Assembly: GCF_026222555.1 (NCBI RefSeq)
Contig: NZ_CP098511.1
Coordinates: forward strand, 3,515,501 to 3,579,500
Direction of reading: 5' to 3'
Length of the DNA: 64,000 bases
Source of the DNA: Aquimarina sp. ERC-38
Lineage (GTDB): Bacteria > Bacteroidota > Bacteroidia > Flavobacteriales > Flavobacteriaceae
The notes under the pieces are model-generated. The model had not been told where the DNA came from. It ran no database searches and was given only the letters and a program-made list of their open reading frames with translations. The translations under genes and the position numbers were made by a program. Shown piece after piece: positions 48,142 to 57,063 of this stretch (its first letter is position 1; each line of letters starts with the position of its first letter).

Positions 48142-48951
48142 TTAATTATTTCGAAGTATTAAATTAATACCTGATAAAATTACAGCAGTTAAGCTAATTA
48201 TTATGCTTGCCGTTCTACCATTGTTGTTAGAACGACGAATTTCTGACTTATTAGGTTTTACATATACCACATCATTTTGTGAAAGGTAGTAAACTTCGCT
48301 ATTAAAAACTGAACTTGAAGTCATATCTAAAACATATGATTTTTTAACGTTATCAACTTCTCTTATAACTAAAACGTCTTTTCGTCTTCCCTTAATAGTC
48401 ATATCCCCAGCCAGACCTAAAGCCTCAACCACGGTAATACGATCATTTTTAATAGTATAAGTTCCAGGTTTTCGAACTTCTCCAAGTACAGTTACTTTAA
48501 AGTTCTCAGTTTGTATATTAATAATCGGATCTTTAACGTATACCAATAGTTTCTCCTGTAGTTTGGCCTTAGCTTCTATCTTATCCAGTCCTGCTAGTTT
48601 AATAGTTCCTAGTACTGGAAACTCGATATTTCCCTCAGAATCAATCAAATAAGTTGGAATATTATTTTGAGTTGGTGTATAGCCAGATACAGCTACGTTC
48701 CCCTGTAAATCAGAAGTAGTAGCATTTGACATGCCTTGTAAAGGATTAAAGGGTGCTACCGCTGCCATGTCTAATGCAGTAACTGAAATACTAACTAGAT
48801 CACCTACCTGAAAAACAGGTACATATATTTTTTTTGATAAATTTGAATTTGAAGAATTTAAATCTTGAAAGTAAATAATTTCTTTTGAGTTGTTACATGA
48901 AATAAAAGCACTTATACTGATTACAGTTAAGAGTAACTTAGTTAGATTCAT
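48142..48951 (-). CDS. Polysaccharide export lipoprotein (Wza-like)
   Basis: 269 residues. Lipobox FISCNN with the lipidated cysteine C19 follows a short signal (MNLTKLLLTVISISAF). A Poly_export domain lies near 47-130 and a SLBB segment near 148-200 (ETENFKVTVLGEVRKPGTYTI-like, here TENFKVTVLGEVRKPGTY). A C-terminal membrane helix near 245-265 would span the outer membrane, as in Wza. It is encoded just upstream of the Wzc-like kinase, forming an export pair. Confidence 0.9.
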   Translation of the reverse strand: MNLTKLLLTVISISAFISCNNSKEIIYFQDLNSSNSNLSKKIYVPVFQVGDLVSISVTALDMAAVAPFNPLQGMSNATTSDLQGNVAVSGYTPTQNNIPTYLIDSEGNIEFPVLGTIKLAGLDKIEAKAKLQEKLLVYVKDPIINIQTENFKVTVLGEVRKPGTYTIKNDRITVVEALGLAGDMTIKGRRKDVLVIREVDNVKKSYVLDMTSSSVFNSEVYYLSQNDVVYVKPNKSEIRRSNNNGRTASIIISLTAVILSGINLILRNN

Positions 48952-49018
48952 TTAGTGTATAGTTATGATAATCGTTATTAACTTATTAGCGGGTAAATGT
49001 ACTATATATAATTATTAT

Positions 49019-50962
49019 TTAAACTTTTTCCCTTTTAATTTTACCCAAGTTTTTATTTTTTGACTTCTCTTCATTTTTTTGATCTATGCTCTCAAAAGTG
49101 GAATTTTTAGAGATATATTCAGGAACGATTTCCTTTAATTTAGATACAATTAAGTTGTCCTGATTTAAAAGATTCATTATGCATAAGTCATCAATTCTAT
49201 CTTGAACCTTTTTACAATCTAATTCTTCCAGTTGACTGATCATTATTTTTTTGTGATAGGTAGGTAGCGTATTTTCAGTATCTGCTAGTAACTCTTCATA
49301 TAATTTTTCGCCAGGCCGCAATCCTGTAATTTCAATATCGATATCATTAGGATAGTGTAACCCACTTAATCTAATCATTCGTTTAGCTAAATCGAAAATT
49401 TTAACGGATTCACCCATATCAAATATAAATACTTCCCCCCCATTACCCATAGTTCCTGCCTCAATGACAAGTTGGGAGGCTTCCGGAATGGTCATAAAAT
49501 ACCTGGTAATGTCCTTATGAGTTAAGGTAAGAGGTCCTCCCTTTTCTATTTGCTTTTTAAACAATGGAATTACCGAACCGTTAGAGCCTAAAACATTTCC
49601 AAAGCGAGTTGTAATGAACTTGGTATCGCTTTTATTATGTTGACATTTTATGTACATCTCTGCAACCCTTTTGGTTGCCCCCATTACATTGGTGGGATTT
49701 ACTGCTTTATCTGTAGAGACAAAAACAAATTTGTCTACTTTAAACTGCATGGACAAATCCGCTAATTTACGAGTACCTAATACGTTAATTTTAATAGCTT
49801 CACATGGATTGTTCTCCATAAGTGGAACATGCTTGTATGCTGCTGCGTGAAACACCATATTGGGTCGATACTTTTCAAATATGGTCTCTATTCGTTGATG
49901 ATCACGAATATCTGCGACAATGGGTATAAAGTTAGAAACCCCTTTGCTTAATAATTCCTGTTGTAAATCATACAATGGAGATTCTGCCTGATCAACCAGA
50001 ACTAACTGTTTATATTCAAAGTAAGAAGCTTGTCTTACAATTTCACTTCCTATAGAGCCGGCCGCTCCGGTAATTAAAATAATTTTGTTACTTAATTCGT
50101 TTTTAATATTTTGATTTTCAATTGCTATGGGTGCCCTTTCTAAGAGATCTTCAATCTGGATAGGTTTTATTTGAGAAACATTTAAGGTTCCATCAATCCA
50201 TTCATGAACTGCGGGTATAATTTTTACTTTTACATTTAACTTTAGTAATTTATCGGATATAGCTGATAACCTTTCCTTACTAATATAAGGTATGGAAACT
50301 ATAATTTCATCTATATTGTACTTAGCTATGAGTGTGGGTGTTATCCAATCCGGGTTCATCACTATAATTCCATTGATGGTTTTCCCTATCTTTTGGGGAT
50401 TGTCATCAATAAAACCAACAACGCTTACAGATCTTTTAGAATCATTGGTAATAGCCGCTAAAGTTATAAGTCCGGAATCGCCGGCTCCGTAGATCAATAC
50501 TTTTGAAGTATTACCAAGATGGGACTTTACATAGTAATAACAATATTTAAATATAAGCCTGCTGGTAGTTAGAGATATAATATTAAGCAAGTAATGAATA
50601 CAAATAATAGATATTGGTATATTTAAAAGTTCTGGTATGAAATTAAGCCGACTAGCAACCATGATAGCTCCACTTAAGGCTATAATCATTGTAACTGCTA
50701 GAAATAAATTATAGGCATCCCGCATGCCCGTATGCCGAACTACACCTTTATAAGAACCAATAGCTAAAAAACTAAGAATAGAAAGAAATGCTACCATAGG
50801 TAGCTGCACTACTAAAGAACTAATATCAAAGTTGAGAGTAATACCGAACCTGATAACGTAAGCTAGAAAAAAATTAATAATTGTAATAATAACATCAATC
50901 GTAAGTACCAGCCATTTTGAGGCATGCTTATGTGAGTTATTAATCATAAAATTTTTAATCAT
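49019..50962 (-). CDS. UDP-HexNAc 4,6-dehydratase, membrane type (PglF/WbpM-like)
   Basis: 647 residues: four membrane helices near 15-120, then a nucleotide-binding domain (YGAGDSGLITLAA near 158-170), then an extended SDR domain with ITGAAGSIGSEIV near 296-308 and the active-site segment VSTDKAVNPTNVMGATKR near 417-434. PglF and WbpM of this size make UDP-4-keto-6-deoxy-GlcNAc from UDP-GlcNAc. It overlaps the aminotransferase gene start by 4 bp (ATGA) and is in the pathway order. Confidence 0.9.
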   Translation of the reverse strand: MIKNFMINNSHKHASKWLVLTIDVIITIINFFLAYVIRFGITLNFDISSLVVQLPMVAFLSILSFLAIGSYKGVVRHTGMRDAYNLFLAVTMIIALSGAIMVASRLNFIPELLNIPISIICIHYLLNIISLTTSRLIFKYCYYYVKSHLGNTSKVLIYGAGDSGLITLAAITNDSKRSVSVVGFIDDNPQKIGKTINGIIVMNPDWITPTLIAKYNIDEIIVSIPYISKERLSAISDKLLKLNVKVKIIPAVHEWIDGTLNVSQIKPIQIEDLLERAPIAIENQNIKNELSNKIILITGAAGSIGSEIVRQASYFEYKQLVLVDQAESPLYDLQQELLSKGVSNFIPIVADIRDHQRIETIFEKYRPNMVFHAAAYKHVPLMENNPCEAIKINVLGTRKLADLSMQFKVDKFVFVSTDKAVNPTNVMGATKRVAEMYIKCQHNKSDTKFITTRFGNVLGSNGSVIPLFKKQIEKGGPLTLTHKDITRYFMTIPEASQLVIEAGTMGNGGEVFIFDMGESVKIFDLAKRMIRLSGLHYPNDIDIEITGLRPGEKLYEELLADTENTLPTYHKKIMISQLEELDCKKVQDRIDDLCIMNLLNQDNLIVSKLKEIVPEYISKNSTFESIDQKNEEKSKNKNLGKIKREKV

Positions 50963-52092
50963 AGTAGTACTTTTTTAATAATGTTTACTACTCGATTAAG
51001 ATCATCTTCCTCTAAGTTTGAACCACTAGGTAAACACAGACCCCTTTTAAAAATTTGCTCTGAAACTCCATTCGTAAAGGATTTACAACCCGAAAAAACC
51101 GGTTGTAAGTGCATAGGTTTCCATAAAGGACGCGATTCAATATTTTCTTCAGCTAAAGCATTTCGTATTTCTTCTCTCATTTCAAAGGATGCCGTAAGAA
51201 TACAGGACAACCAACGATTGGAATAAAAACCTTCAGGTTCATCTAAGAATTCAATATTTTCAATTTGGCGAAGATGTTTTCTATAATAGTCATAATTAGC
51301 TCGGCGATAGGAAACATGTTTTTCCAATACTTTCATCTGTCCTCTACCAATACCTGCGGTTATATTACTCATTCTGTAATTATAACCTATTTCAGAATGT
51401 TGATAGTGAGGTGCATCATCTCTTGCCTGAGTAGCAAGAAAAACTGCCTTTTCTTTCACACTAGCATTTTTAGCTACTAAGGCCCCACCTCCGGATGTTG
51501 TAATAATTTTATTACCATTAAAGGAAAGAATAGCAATATCGCCAAATGTTCCACATGCTTTATCAAAGTAAGAACTACCCAATGATTCCGCACTATCTTC
51601 AACTATTGGTATATTATAGGTGGTAGCTATTTTATGAATTTTATCAACTTGATAAGGCATACCATATAAATGAACGGCAACAATGGCTACAGGCTTTTTT
51701 CCATCTGCCATACAGGATTTAATAGCTATCTCTAGCTGATCAGGACACATGTTCCATGTCTTCATTTCGCTATCAACAAATATTGGATGTGCCCCTAGAT
51801 ACTTAATAGGATTTGCAGAAGCTGCAAAAGTCATACTTTGACATAGAACAAAATCACCCGAAGAAACACCTACTAGTTTTAATGCTAAATGTAGTGCTGC
51901 CGTACCGCTACTTAAGGCTGCAACATAAACCTCGTCTTTTAAGTAAGAGGCTATATCTTCTTCAAAACCATTGACATTAGGACCAAGAGGTGCAATCCAA
52001 TTTGTATCAAAAGCTTCTTTTATATAATCCAATTCAGTTCCACCCATGTGAGGTGAGGAAAGCCAAATTTTTTTGGATTTAACTATACTCAT
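50959..52092 (-). CDS. DegT/DnrJ/EryC1/StrS aminotransferase (PglE-like)
   Basis: 377-residue PLP-dependent sugar aminotransferase. Opening KIWLSSPHMGGTELDYIKEAF is like PglE; the SGTAALHLAL loop is near 62-71, the D-S-A-E-S-L-G-S segment near 165 and the PLP lysine is in SFNGNKIITTSGGG near 187-200. It would turn UDP-4-keto-6-deoxy-GlcNAc into a 4-amino sugar. Its partner dehydratase follows with a 4 bp overlap. The N-acetyl step of the bacillosamine route would need PglD, which is not seen here. Confidence 0.9.
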   Translation of the reverse strand: MSIVKSKKIWLSSPHMGGTELDYIKEAFDTNWIAPLGPNVNGFEEDIASYLKDEVYVAALSSGTAALHLALKLVGVSSGDFVLCQSMTFAASANPIKYLGAHPIFVDSEMKTWNMCPDQLEIAIKSCMADGKKPVAIVAVHLYGMPYQVDKIHKIATTYNIPIVEDSAESLGSSYFDKACGTFGDIAILSFNGNKIITTSGGGALVAKNASVKEKAVFLATQARDDAPHYQHSEIGYNYRMSNITAGIGRGQMKVLEKHVSYRRANYDYYRKHLRQIENIEFLDEPEGFYSNRWLSCILTASFEMREEIRNALAEENIESRPLWKPMHLQPVFSGCKSFTNGVSEQIFKRGLCLPSGSNLEEDDLNRVVNIIKKVLL

Positions 52093-52567
52093 AAAATTCC
52101 TTTTTGTGATTTACATTACTTGCCCTTATCTTATATCAAATTAATGAATATAATTAATGTGAATGACAATCCAAAAAAAGAAGAAAGGGGGCAGAACTTC
52201 CATTTTTATGTTTACTTATACCAATTCCAAAGTAAAAATATAGTTCTAAATTAACATGAGTGATATAAAAATCATTTTTTAGATGTTGTGCATCGAAAAC
52301 CCGTTTAAATACATGTATAGCAACATTAATGTCCGGTAAAAATTAAGATGGCTATTACTTCTAGAATAAAGAACCAAGACTAATTATTACAATTATGAAA
52401 CTCAATATTGTTAAATTATTAACGTTAAGAAATAAATCGCTTTTAAATAAGCAAAGAAACAACTTGCAAATACTTTAAAGTTTGGGATCACCTTACTTAC
52501 TATGCTTTATAAGTTTTCATTTACTTCAACCTGACACTAACAAAATAAAAATATTAATTCAAATCTA
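52093..52567. other. Intergenic stretch with MITE-like copy 5
   Basis: 475 bp between the aminotransferase and sugar transferase genes. The part 52322-52542 is a MITE-like repeat (separate entry). The remainder (52093-52321) has no gene or recognised signal. Confidence 0.5.
52322..52542 (+). repeat. MITE-like repeat, copy 5
   Basis: Left end AACATTAATGTCCGGTAAAA, then CTATTACTTCTAGAATAAAG, ACCAAGACTAATTATTACAA, a GCAAAGAAACAACTTGCAAA block, CTTTAAAGTTTGGGATCACC, and right end CTTCAACCTGACACTAACA. Also the same order of blocks as copies 2-4. It splits the minus-strand polysaccharide genes. Confidence 0.75.
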
Positions 52568-53197
52568 TTAGTTGTGCCTTTGTTCTTTTAAGGATCTTTC
52601 CTCGTCTAAAGGAAGCATAATAGTTTGTGCATCTACAGCAATATCTTCGGATTTAATTACTTTTCTAATAGTTCTAATAAAAATTGATATGTCCAATAAA
52701 AAATTTAAATTTTGCACGTAGTAGATATCTTTCTCTAAACGCTTATCCCAACCTAACAAATTACGCCCGGATACTTGTGCTAGGCCCGTAATTCCTGGTC
52801 TTACAGAATGACGTAATTTTTCTTGTTCAGTGTAAAAAGGTAAATATCTCGTTAACAGAGGTCTGGGTCCAATAAAACTCATGTCCCCCTTTAACACATT
52901 AATAAGTTGGGGTAATTCATCAATAGAGGTTTTCCGTATTACCTTACCAACGCCTGTGAGCCGTTCCCCATCAGATAGTAAATTACCTTGACTATCTGTT
53001 TTATCGTTCATTGTTTTAAATTTTAATATTTTGAAAATTTTTTCATTTTTACCAGGACGACTTTGGGTAAAAAATGGTTTTTGATCGTTAAGAAAAAAAA
53101 GAGAAATTGTCACTATTATAAATAGCGGAATAAATAGAATAAATAAAAAAAGAGCTGCCATAAAATCAAACAACCTTTTAAAAAATAATAAATACAT
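52568..53197 (-). CDS. Initiating sugar transferase (PglC/WcaJ family)
   Basis: 209-residue bacterial sugar transferase. One N-terminal membrane helix near 7-32, then SRPGKNEKIFKILKFKTMN near 45-63, TSIDELPQLINVLKGDMSFIGPRPLL near 94-119 (DE dyad and PRP motif), and GITGLAQVSGRNLLGWDKR near 140. Being short with one helix it belongs with the monotopic PglC type, which moves a phospho-sugar to undecaprenyl phosphate. It follows the PglF and PglE-like genes on the same strand. Confidence 0.9.
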   Translation of the reverse strand: MYLLFFKRLFDFMAALFLFILFIPLFIIVTISLFFLNDQKPFFTQSRPGKNEKIFKILKFKTMNDKTDSQGNLLSDGERLTGVGKVIRKTSIDELPQLINVLKGDMSFIGPRPLLTRYLPFYTEQEKLRHSVRPGITGLAQVSGRNLLGWDKRLEKDIYYVQNLNFLLDISIFIRTIRKVIKSEDIAVDAQTIMLPLDEERSLKEQRHN

Positions 53198-53725
53198 ATA
53201 AAAATAAAAATTTAAAACGTTTTGAAAGAAACTTCTAATTACTACGACCTAATAGTAAGACTAAATTAACATATAGGATGTAGGAATGAATATTATTAAG
53301 ATGATTGATAATATTGTTAAATTTCTTAATTATTGTGCAAAAGTAAATATATATTACATTTGAAAAGCTATAAATCTTGATGATATAAGTAAAATATTAA
53401 TGAATAGATTTAATTTTGTTTATCTTATTTAATCAAAAAATTAAACGTTTTACTAAATAATTTAATTATAAATAGTATTTTGCATTTATCAAAAATAACT
53501 CACTTTATCAACTTACTTTAATTTTATCAAATATGAATTTTTTAAAGATTAACACAATATTCCTACAACATCAACGTTATATCGATGAAACACGTTATTT
53601 ATCAGTTTAAGTGTTTATAAATATCAAAAATGTTTATTCTTTTTTTTACTTTTCTAAACATTTTTATAATAACATTAAAATTGGAACGTTTTCAACAAAC
53701 CAACAACAATTAAAATATAACAAGT
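53198..53725. other. Divergent intergenic region with leader
   Basis: 528 bp between the divergent sugar transferase and beta-helix protein genes. It has a promoter-like pair on the plus strand at 53333-53362 (separate entry) and otherwise AT-rich DNA without a reading frame. It implies a leader of about 360 bases before the 53726 gene if that promoter is used. Confidence 0.45.
53333..53362 (+). promoter_or_regulatory. Flavobacterial promoter with -33 TTG and -7 TAnnTTTG
   Basis: TTG at 53333-53335 and TACATTTG at 53355-53362 are separated by 19 bp, the known spacing for Bacteroidota sigma-A promoters. It points to the 53726 gene, leaving a long untranslated leader. Confidence 0.55.
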
Positions 53726-56700
53726 ATGTTCCCCAAACATTTTAAGAAAGCTTTATTATCTACTTTGGTAATAATAGCAATGTCATTGTATATGACAGAA
53801 GCAAATGCTCAGAAAATATATGCTTCTTCATTCGGTTTCAATAAGTCTGATGCTACAGAGGCGTTTAGAGCTGCTATGTATGCGAAAGCAGATACTGTGG
53901 TTATAGACAGGCAAGCCGGACCCTGGTACATCAAACCTACTCGTTTATTTGATGTCAGTGACAAAGTTATTATTTTTGAAAAAGGAGTCATTATACAAAG
54001 TAAGAAAGGTGAATATTCTTCAAGAAACGCAAAATTAATTGATCTATTAAGGCCTAAAAATTTAGAGATTCTGGGATATGGTGCAGAATTACGGATGAAT
54101 AGAAGTGAGCTTCCAAAATCCCCATCAAGTAGTCAAGGTAGACATGCTTTGACAATTGGTGTAGGTGATAACATTAAAGTAAAGGGATTATCTATTAAAG
54201 ATGCAATGGGTGATGGGATATACATAGGTGGTTCAGGTAAAAATGATAGTAAAAGCTATTCAAAAAATATTTTATTAGAAGATATATTTGTTGAAAATAG
54301 CTATCGTCAAGCTATTACTTTAATTTCTGTCGAAAATTTCACTGCTAAATTTTGTAGATTTATCAAAAGTAATGGTGCTTTACCAGAAGCGGGTTTAGAT
54401 ATAGAACCTAATTATAACTTTGAAAGAATCGTTAACGTAAATTTTGAAGATTGTCGATTTATGGATAACAATCATTCCGGTATTAAAATTGCCGTTGTTA
54501 ATCTTGATGGTAGTTCTGAACCTATAAGTGTTAATTTTAAAGATTGTTATTTGTATAATAATCATTCGCCGAGTAATAAGTATGCAGCTACAGAAATACA
54601 TTTAGGTACAAGTAAAGATAAAAGTTATCCGGTTAAAGGTGAAGTGATGTTTGAACGTCTTATGATTGAAAATAGTAATTGGGGAGCTTTATATTCTAGA
54701 AAACCTAGTAATTCTTATTTTGTAACTTTCAAAGATTGTGTGTTTAAAGATATTTGTAAGAATGGTGATAAATCTCCAATCTATCTTGAGGTACAAGATT
54801 ATAGTAATACTTCACCTTTCCTCGGAGGATACAAATTTGAAAATGTTGTTATTGATTATAAAAGTAATACCGAAGCTTTTGTTGTGTTTGGTCACAAAAC
54901 ATTAAAAGGAGTATCTAATATATCAGGAAACATCAATATCATTCATCCCGATTTGAAGAAAGGACTTTATTTACGTGAAGTAAAAAAACAAGAAAACCTT
55001 AGTTTAAAGATAAATAATTTGAATGCTTACCCAAAAACTTCTTTAAGTGTATCCGCCACTGTTCCTAATGCAATTGAAAAAACTGAATCTTCCGGTTACT
55101 ATACTTTTACTCGTTCCGGAGGAGATATAAATTTACCTTTAGCACTTAAATATTCGTATTCAGGTAGAGTTTCAACTAGATTAGATATGCAATATATTGG
55201 TATTCATAAGATTATTCCTTCTAATACTCCTAGTGCTAAACTATACATTAACCCCATTAAAGATACTTATGAAGAAGGTATTGAAAATTTTAGAATTACT
55301 TTAAAATCAAGCAATCATTATGATAGGGAGGATTCTAAAGGCACTGCTACTTCATATATCTTAGACGAAAAAACACTTGCTCCCATAGCTACTGATGATT
55401 ATATTAAAATAGATTCAGGTGAAACTAAAAAATCTATAAATGTTATTAAAAATGATAACAAAGGTGGATCTATAGATCCTGATTCACTTGCCCTTATTGA
55501 CCCAATGGATTCTTCAAATCATCTTCAAGAATATTTTGATCCGAATACTGGTCGATGGAGTGTTAATAAAAAAGATAGTACTATTACTTTTAGTCCTTGT
55601 AGTTCAGGGGATAAAAATTGTAATAAAACATTTTCTTCAGGAAAAGCAACTATCAGGTATTATATTGAAGATCAAACAAATACCGAAAATACATCGGCTG
55701 AAGTAACTTTCAGTAGAGAAAATACAATTATTCCGGATCCTTTGCCTATTGCAAGAGATGATACCTTTCTATTTACACCTGGTGTGCCTGAGGAGTTATA
55801 TATTTTAGCTAATGATCAATCCGGAGATGCTATTGATCATTCCACTTTAAAATTAATTAGAGATATTCCAGGAGGTACTAAAGAAGTTGAAGAAATAGAT
55901 ATACCTAATCAAGGATTATGGGCTATTGATTATGATAATGATTTTGTTGTATTTACTCCGAAATTAGAAGACGTAGTACTTGAAAATTTTAAACTGAAAT
56001 ATTCTGTGAAGGATTTTCAAGGAAATACCACTTACGGATATATGATTTTTTCTAAAAAAAAGATTATCATCGATAAATTACCTATCTCCTACGATGACTA
56101 TGGAAATATTATTCCTAATGATATTTCAGAAATTAATGTCGTAGATAATGATGTAGATGGTGATGAAGTAGTAGTATCTACCCTTAAAATTTTTAATGAA
56201 GATTCTGAAACAAGTGAAGGAGTTTATACTGATAACTTATTGATCGAAAATATAGGAGAATGGAAAGTTAATACAACTGACGGAAGTATTAGTTTTTTAC
56301 CATTTGATCTTGAAAAAATTGAAGGTGAAGAAATTACAATTCAATATGCTATTGAAGATCCACAAGGTAATAAATCTTATGCTACGGTACACTGGTTGAA
56401 AAAAAATACTGTTGCTTCTACTATAGTAGCGGTTGATGATATGGATACTTATACTCCTGGTGAAATCACAAATTTAAAAATATTAGATAACGATGAAAAC
56501 ATAGAACTTGCTGATTTATCCACTCTACACCTACTGGATGAAGAAGGTAACGAAATTAAGCAGTTACATTATGAAGATGCTACTTGGAGCGTTAACGAAG
56601 ATGAATATAGTATTGTTTTTGATCCTTGCGGTTCTGAAAGTAACACTTGTTCAAATAGTTTTTCTAAAGAAAAAGCTGAAGTTTTGTATTCCATCAAAGA

Positions 56701-57007
56701 TAAAAATGGAATACCTGTGACAGCGAAGATTGTTTTAGAACGAAAAAATAATCTAAGTGTAACTAAGGTTGAAAATTATATTTATCCAAATCCAAATAGT
56801 GGTAGTTTTGAAATTGTTATGAAGGAAGATGTTTCTGATGCAATTATTACGGTTACAGATCTTACTGGAAAAACTATCATAAAACAACAAAATTTGAGTG
56901 GTCATACTTTTAAAGTTGATTTGGTTGACAATCTATCTAAAGGTCTGTATATTGCTAATGTTAAAACTAATGGTATAATAAATTCTATTAAATTTATAAT
57001 TAATTAG
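53726..57007 (+). CDS. Secreted beta-helix protein with Calx-beta-like and four tandem Ig-like domains, T9SS sorting
   Basis: 1093 residues. Signal peptide runs to NAQ near 29. A right-handed parallel beta-helix (pectate-lyase-like) lies near 30-420, with GDGIYIGGSGKND and NHSGIKIAV typical of helix turns. A Calx-beta-like domain is near 450-545. Four repeated domains of about 115 residues start near 550, 673, 784 and 900, each beginning with a-x-x-DD and containing WSVN or WKVN. A type IX sorting domain begins YIYPNPNSGSFEIV near 1017. It likely acts outside the cell on or around polysaccharide; no catalytic residue can be named. A terminator follows at 57029-57060. Confidence 0.85.
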   Translation: MFPKHFKKALLSTLVIIAMSLYMTEANAQKIYASSFGFNKSDATEAFRAAMYAKADTVVIDRQAGPWYIKPTRLFDVSDKVIIFEKGVIIQSKKGEYSSRNAKLIDLLRPKNLEILGYGAELRMNRSELPKSPSSSQGRHALTIGVGDNIKVKGLSIKDAMGDGIYIGGSGKNDSKSYSKNILLEDIFVENSYRQAITLISVENFTAKFCRFIKSNGALPEAGLDIEPNYNFERIVNVNFEDCRFMDNNHSGIKIAVVNLDGSSEPISVNFKDCYLYNNHSPSNKYAATEIHLGTSKDKSYPVKGEVMFERLMIENSNWGALYSRKPSNSYFVTFKDCVFKDICKNGDKSPIYLEVQDYSNTSPFLGGYKFENVVIDYKSNTEAFVVFGHKTLKGVSNISGNINIIHPDLKKGLYLREVKKQENLSLKINNLNAYPKTSLSVSATVPNAIEKTESSGYYTFTRSGGDINLPLALKYSYSGRVSTRLDMQYIGIHKIIPSNTPSAKLYINPIKDTYEEGIENFRITLKSSNHYDREDSKGTATSYILDEKTLAPIATDDYIKIDSGETKKSINVIKNDNKGGSIDPDSLALIDPMDSSNHLQEYFDPNTGRWSVNKKDSTITFSPCSSGDKNCNKTFSSGKATIRYYIEDQTNTENTSAEVTFSRENTIIPDPLPIARDDTFLFTPGVPEELYILANDQSGDAIDHSTLKLIRDIPGGTKEVEEIDIPNQGLWAIDYDNDFVVFTPKLEDVVLENFKLKYSVKDFQGNTTYGYMIFSKKKIIIDKLPISYDDYGNIIPNDISEINVVDNDVDGDEVVVSTLKIFNEDSETSEGVYTDNLLIENIGEWKVNTTDGSISFLPFDLEKIEGEEITIQYAIEDPQGNKSYATVHWLKKNTVASTIVAVDDMDTYTPGEITNLKILDNDENIELADLSTLHLLDEEGNEIKQLHYEDATWSVNEDEYSIVFDPCGSESNTCSNSFSKEKAEVLYSIKDKNGIPVTAKIVLERKNNLSVTKVENYIYPNPNSGSFEIVMKEDVSDAIITVTDLTGKTIIKQQNLSGHTFKVDLVDNLSKGLYIANVKTNGIINSIKFIIN

Positions 57008-57028
57008 ATAATTTTAAATTTACAATTA

Positions 57029-57060
57029 AACCTGTATAAAAAATTAGACAGGTTTTTTAG
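57029..57060 (+). terminator. Intrinsic terminator after the beta-helix protein gene
   Basis: AAACCTGT pairs with ACAGGTTT across a 12 nt loop, followed by a T run. It lies 20 bp after the stop codon and directly before the IS256 left end. Confidence 0.8.
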
Positions 57061-57063
57061 GTA

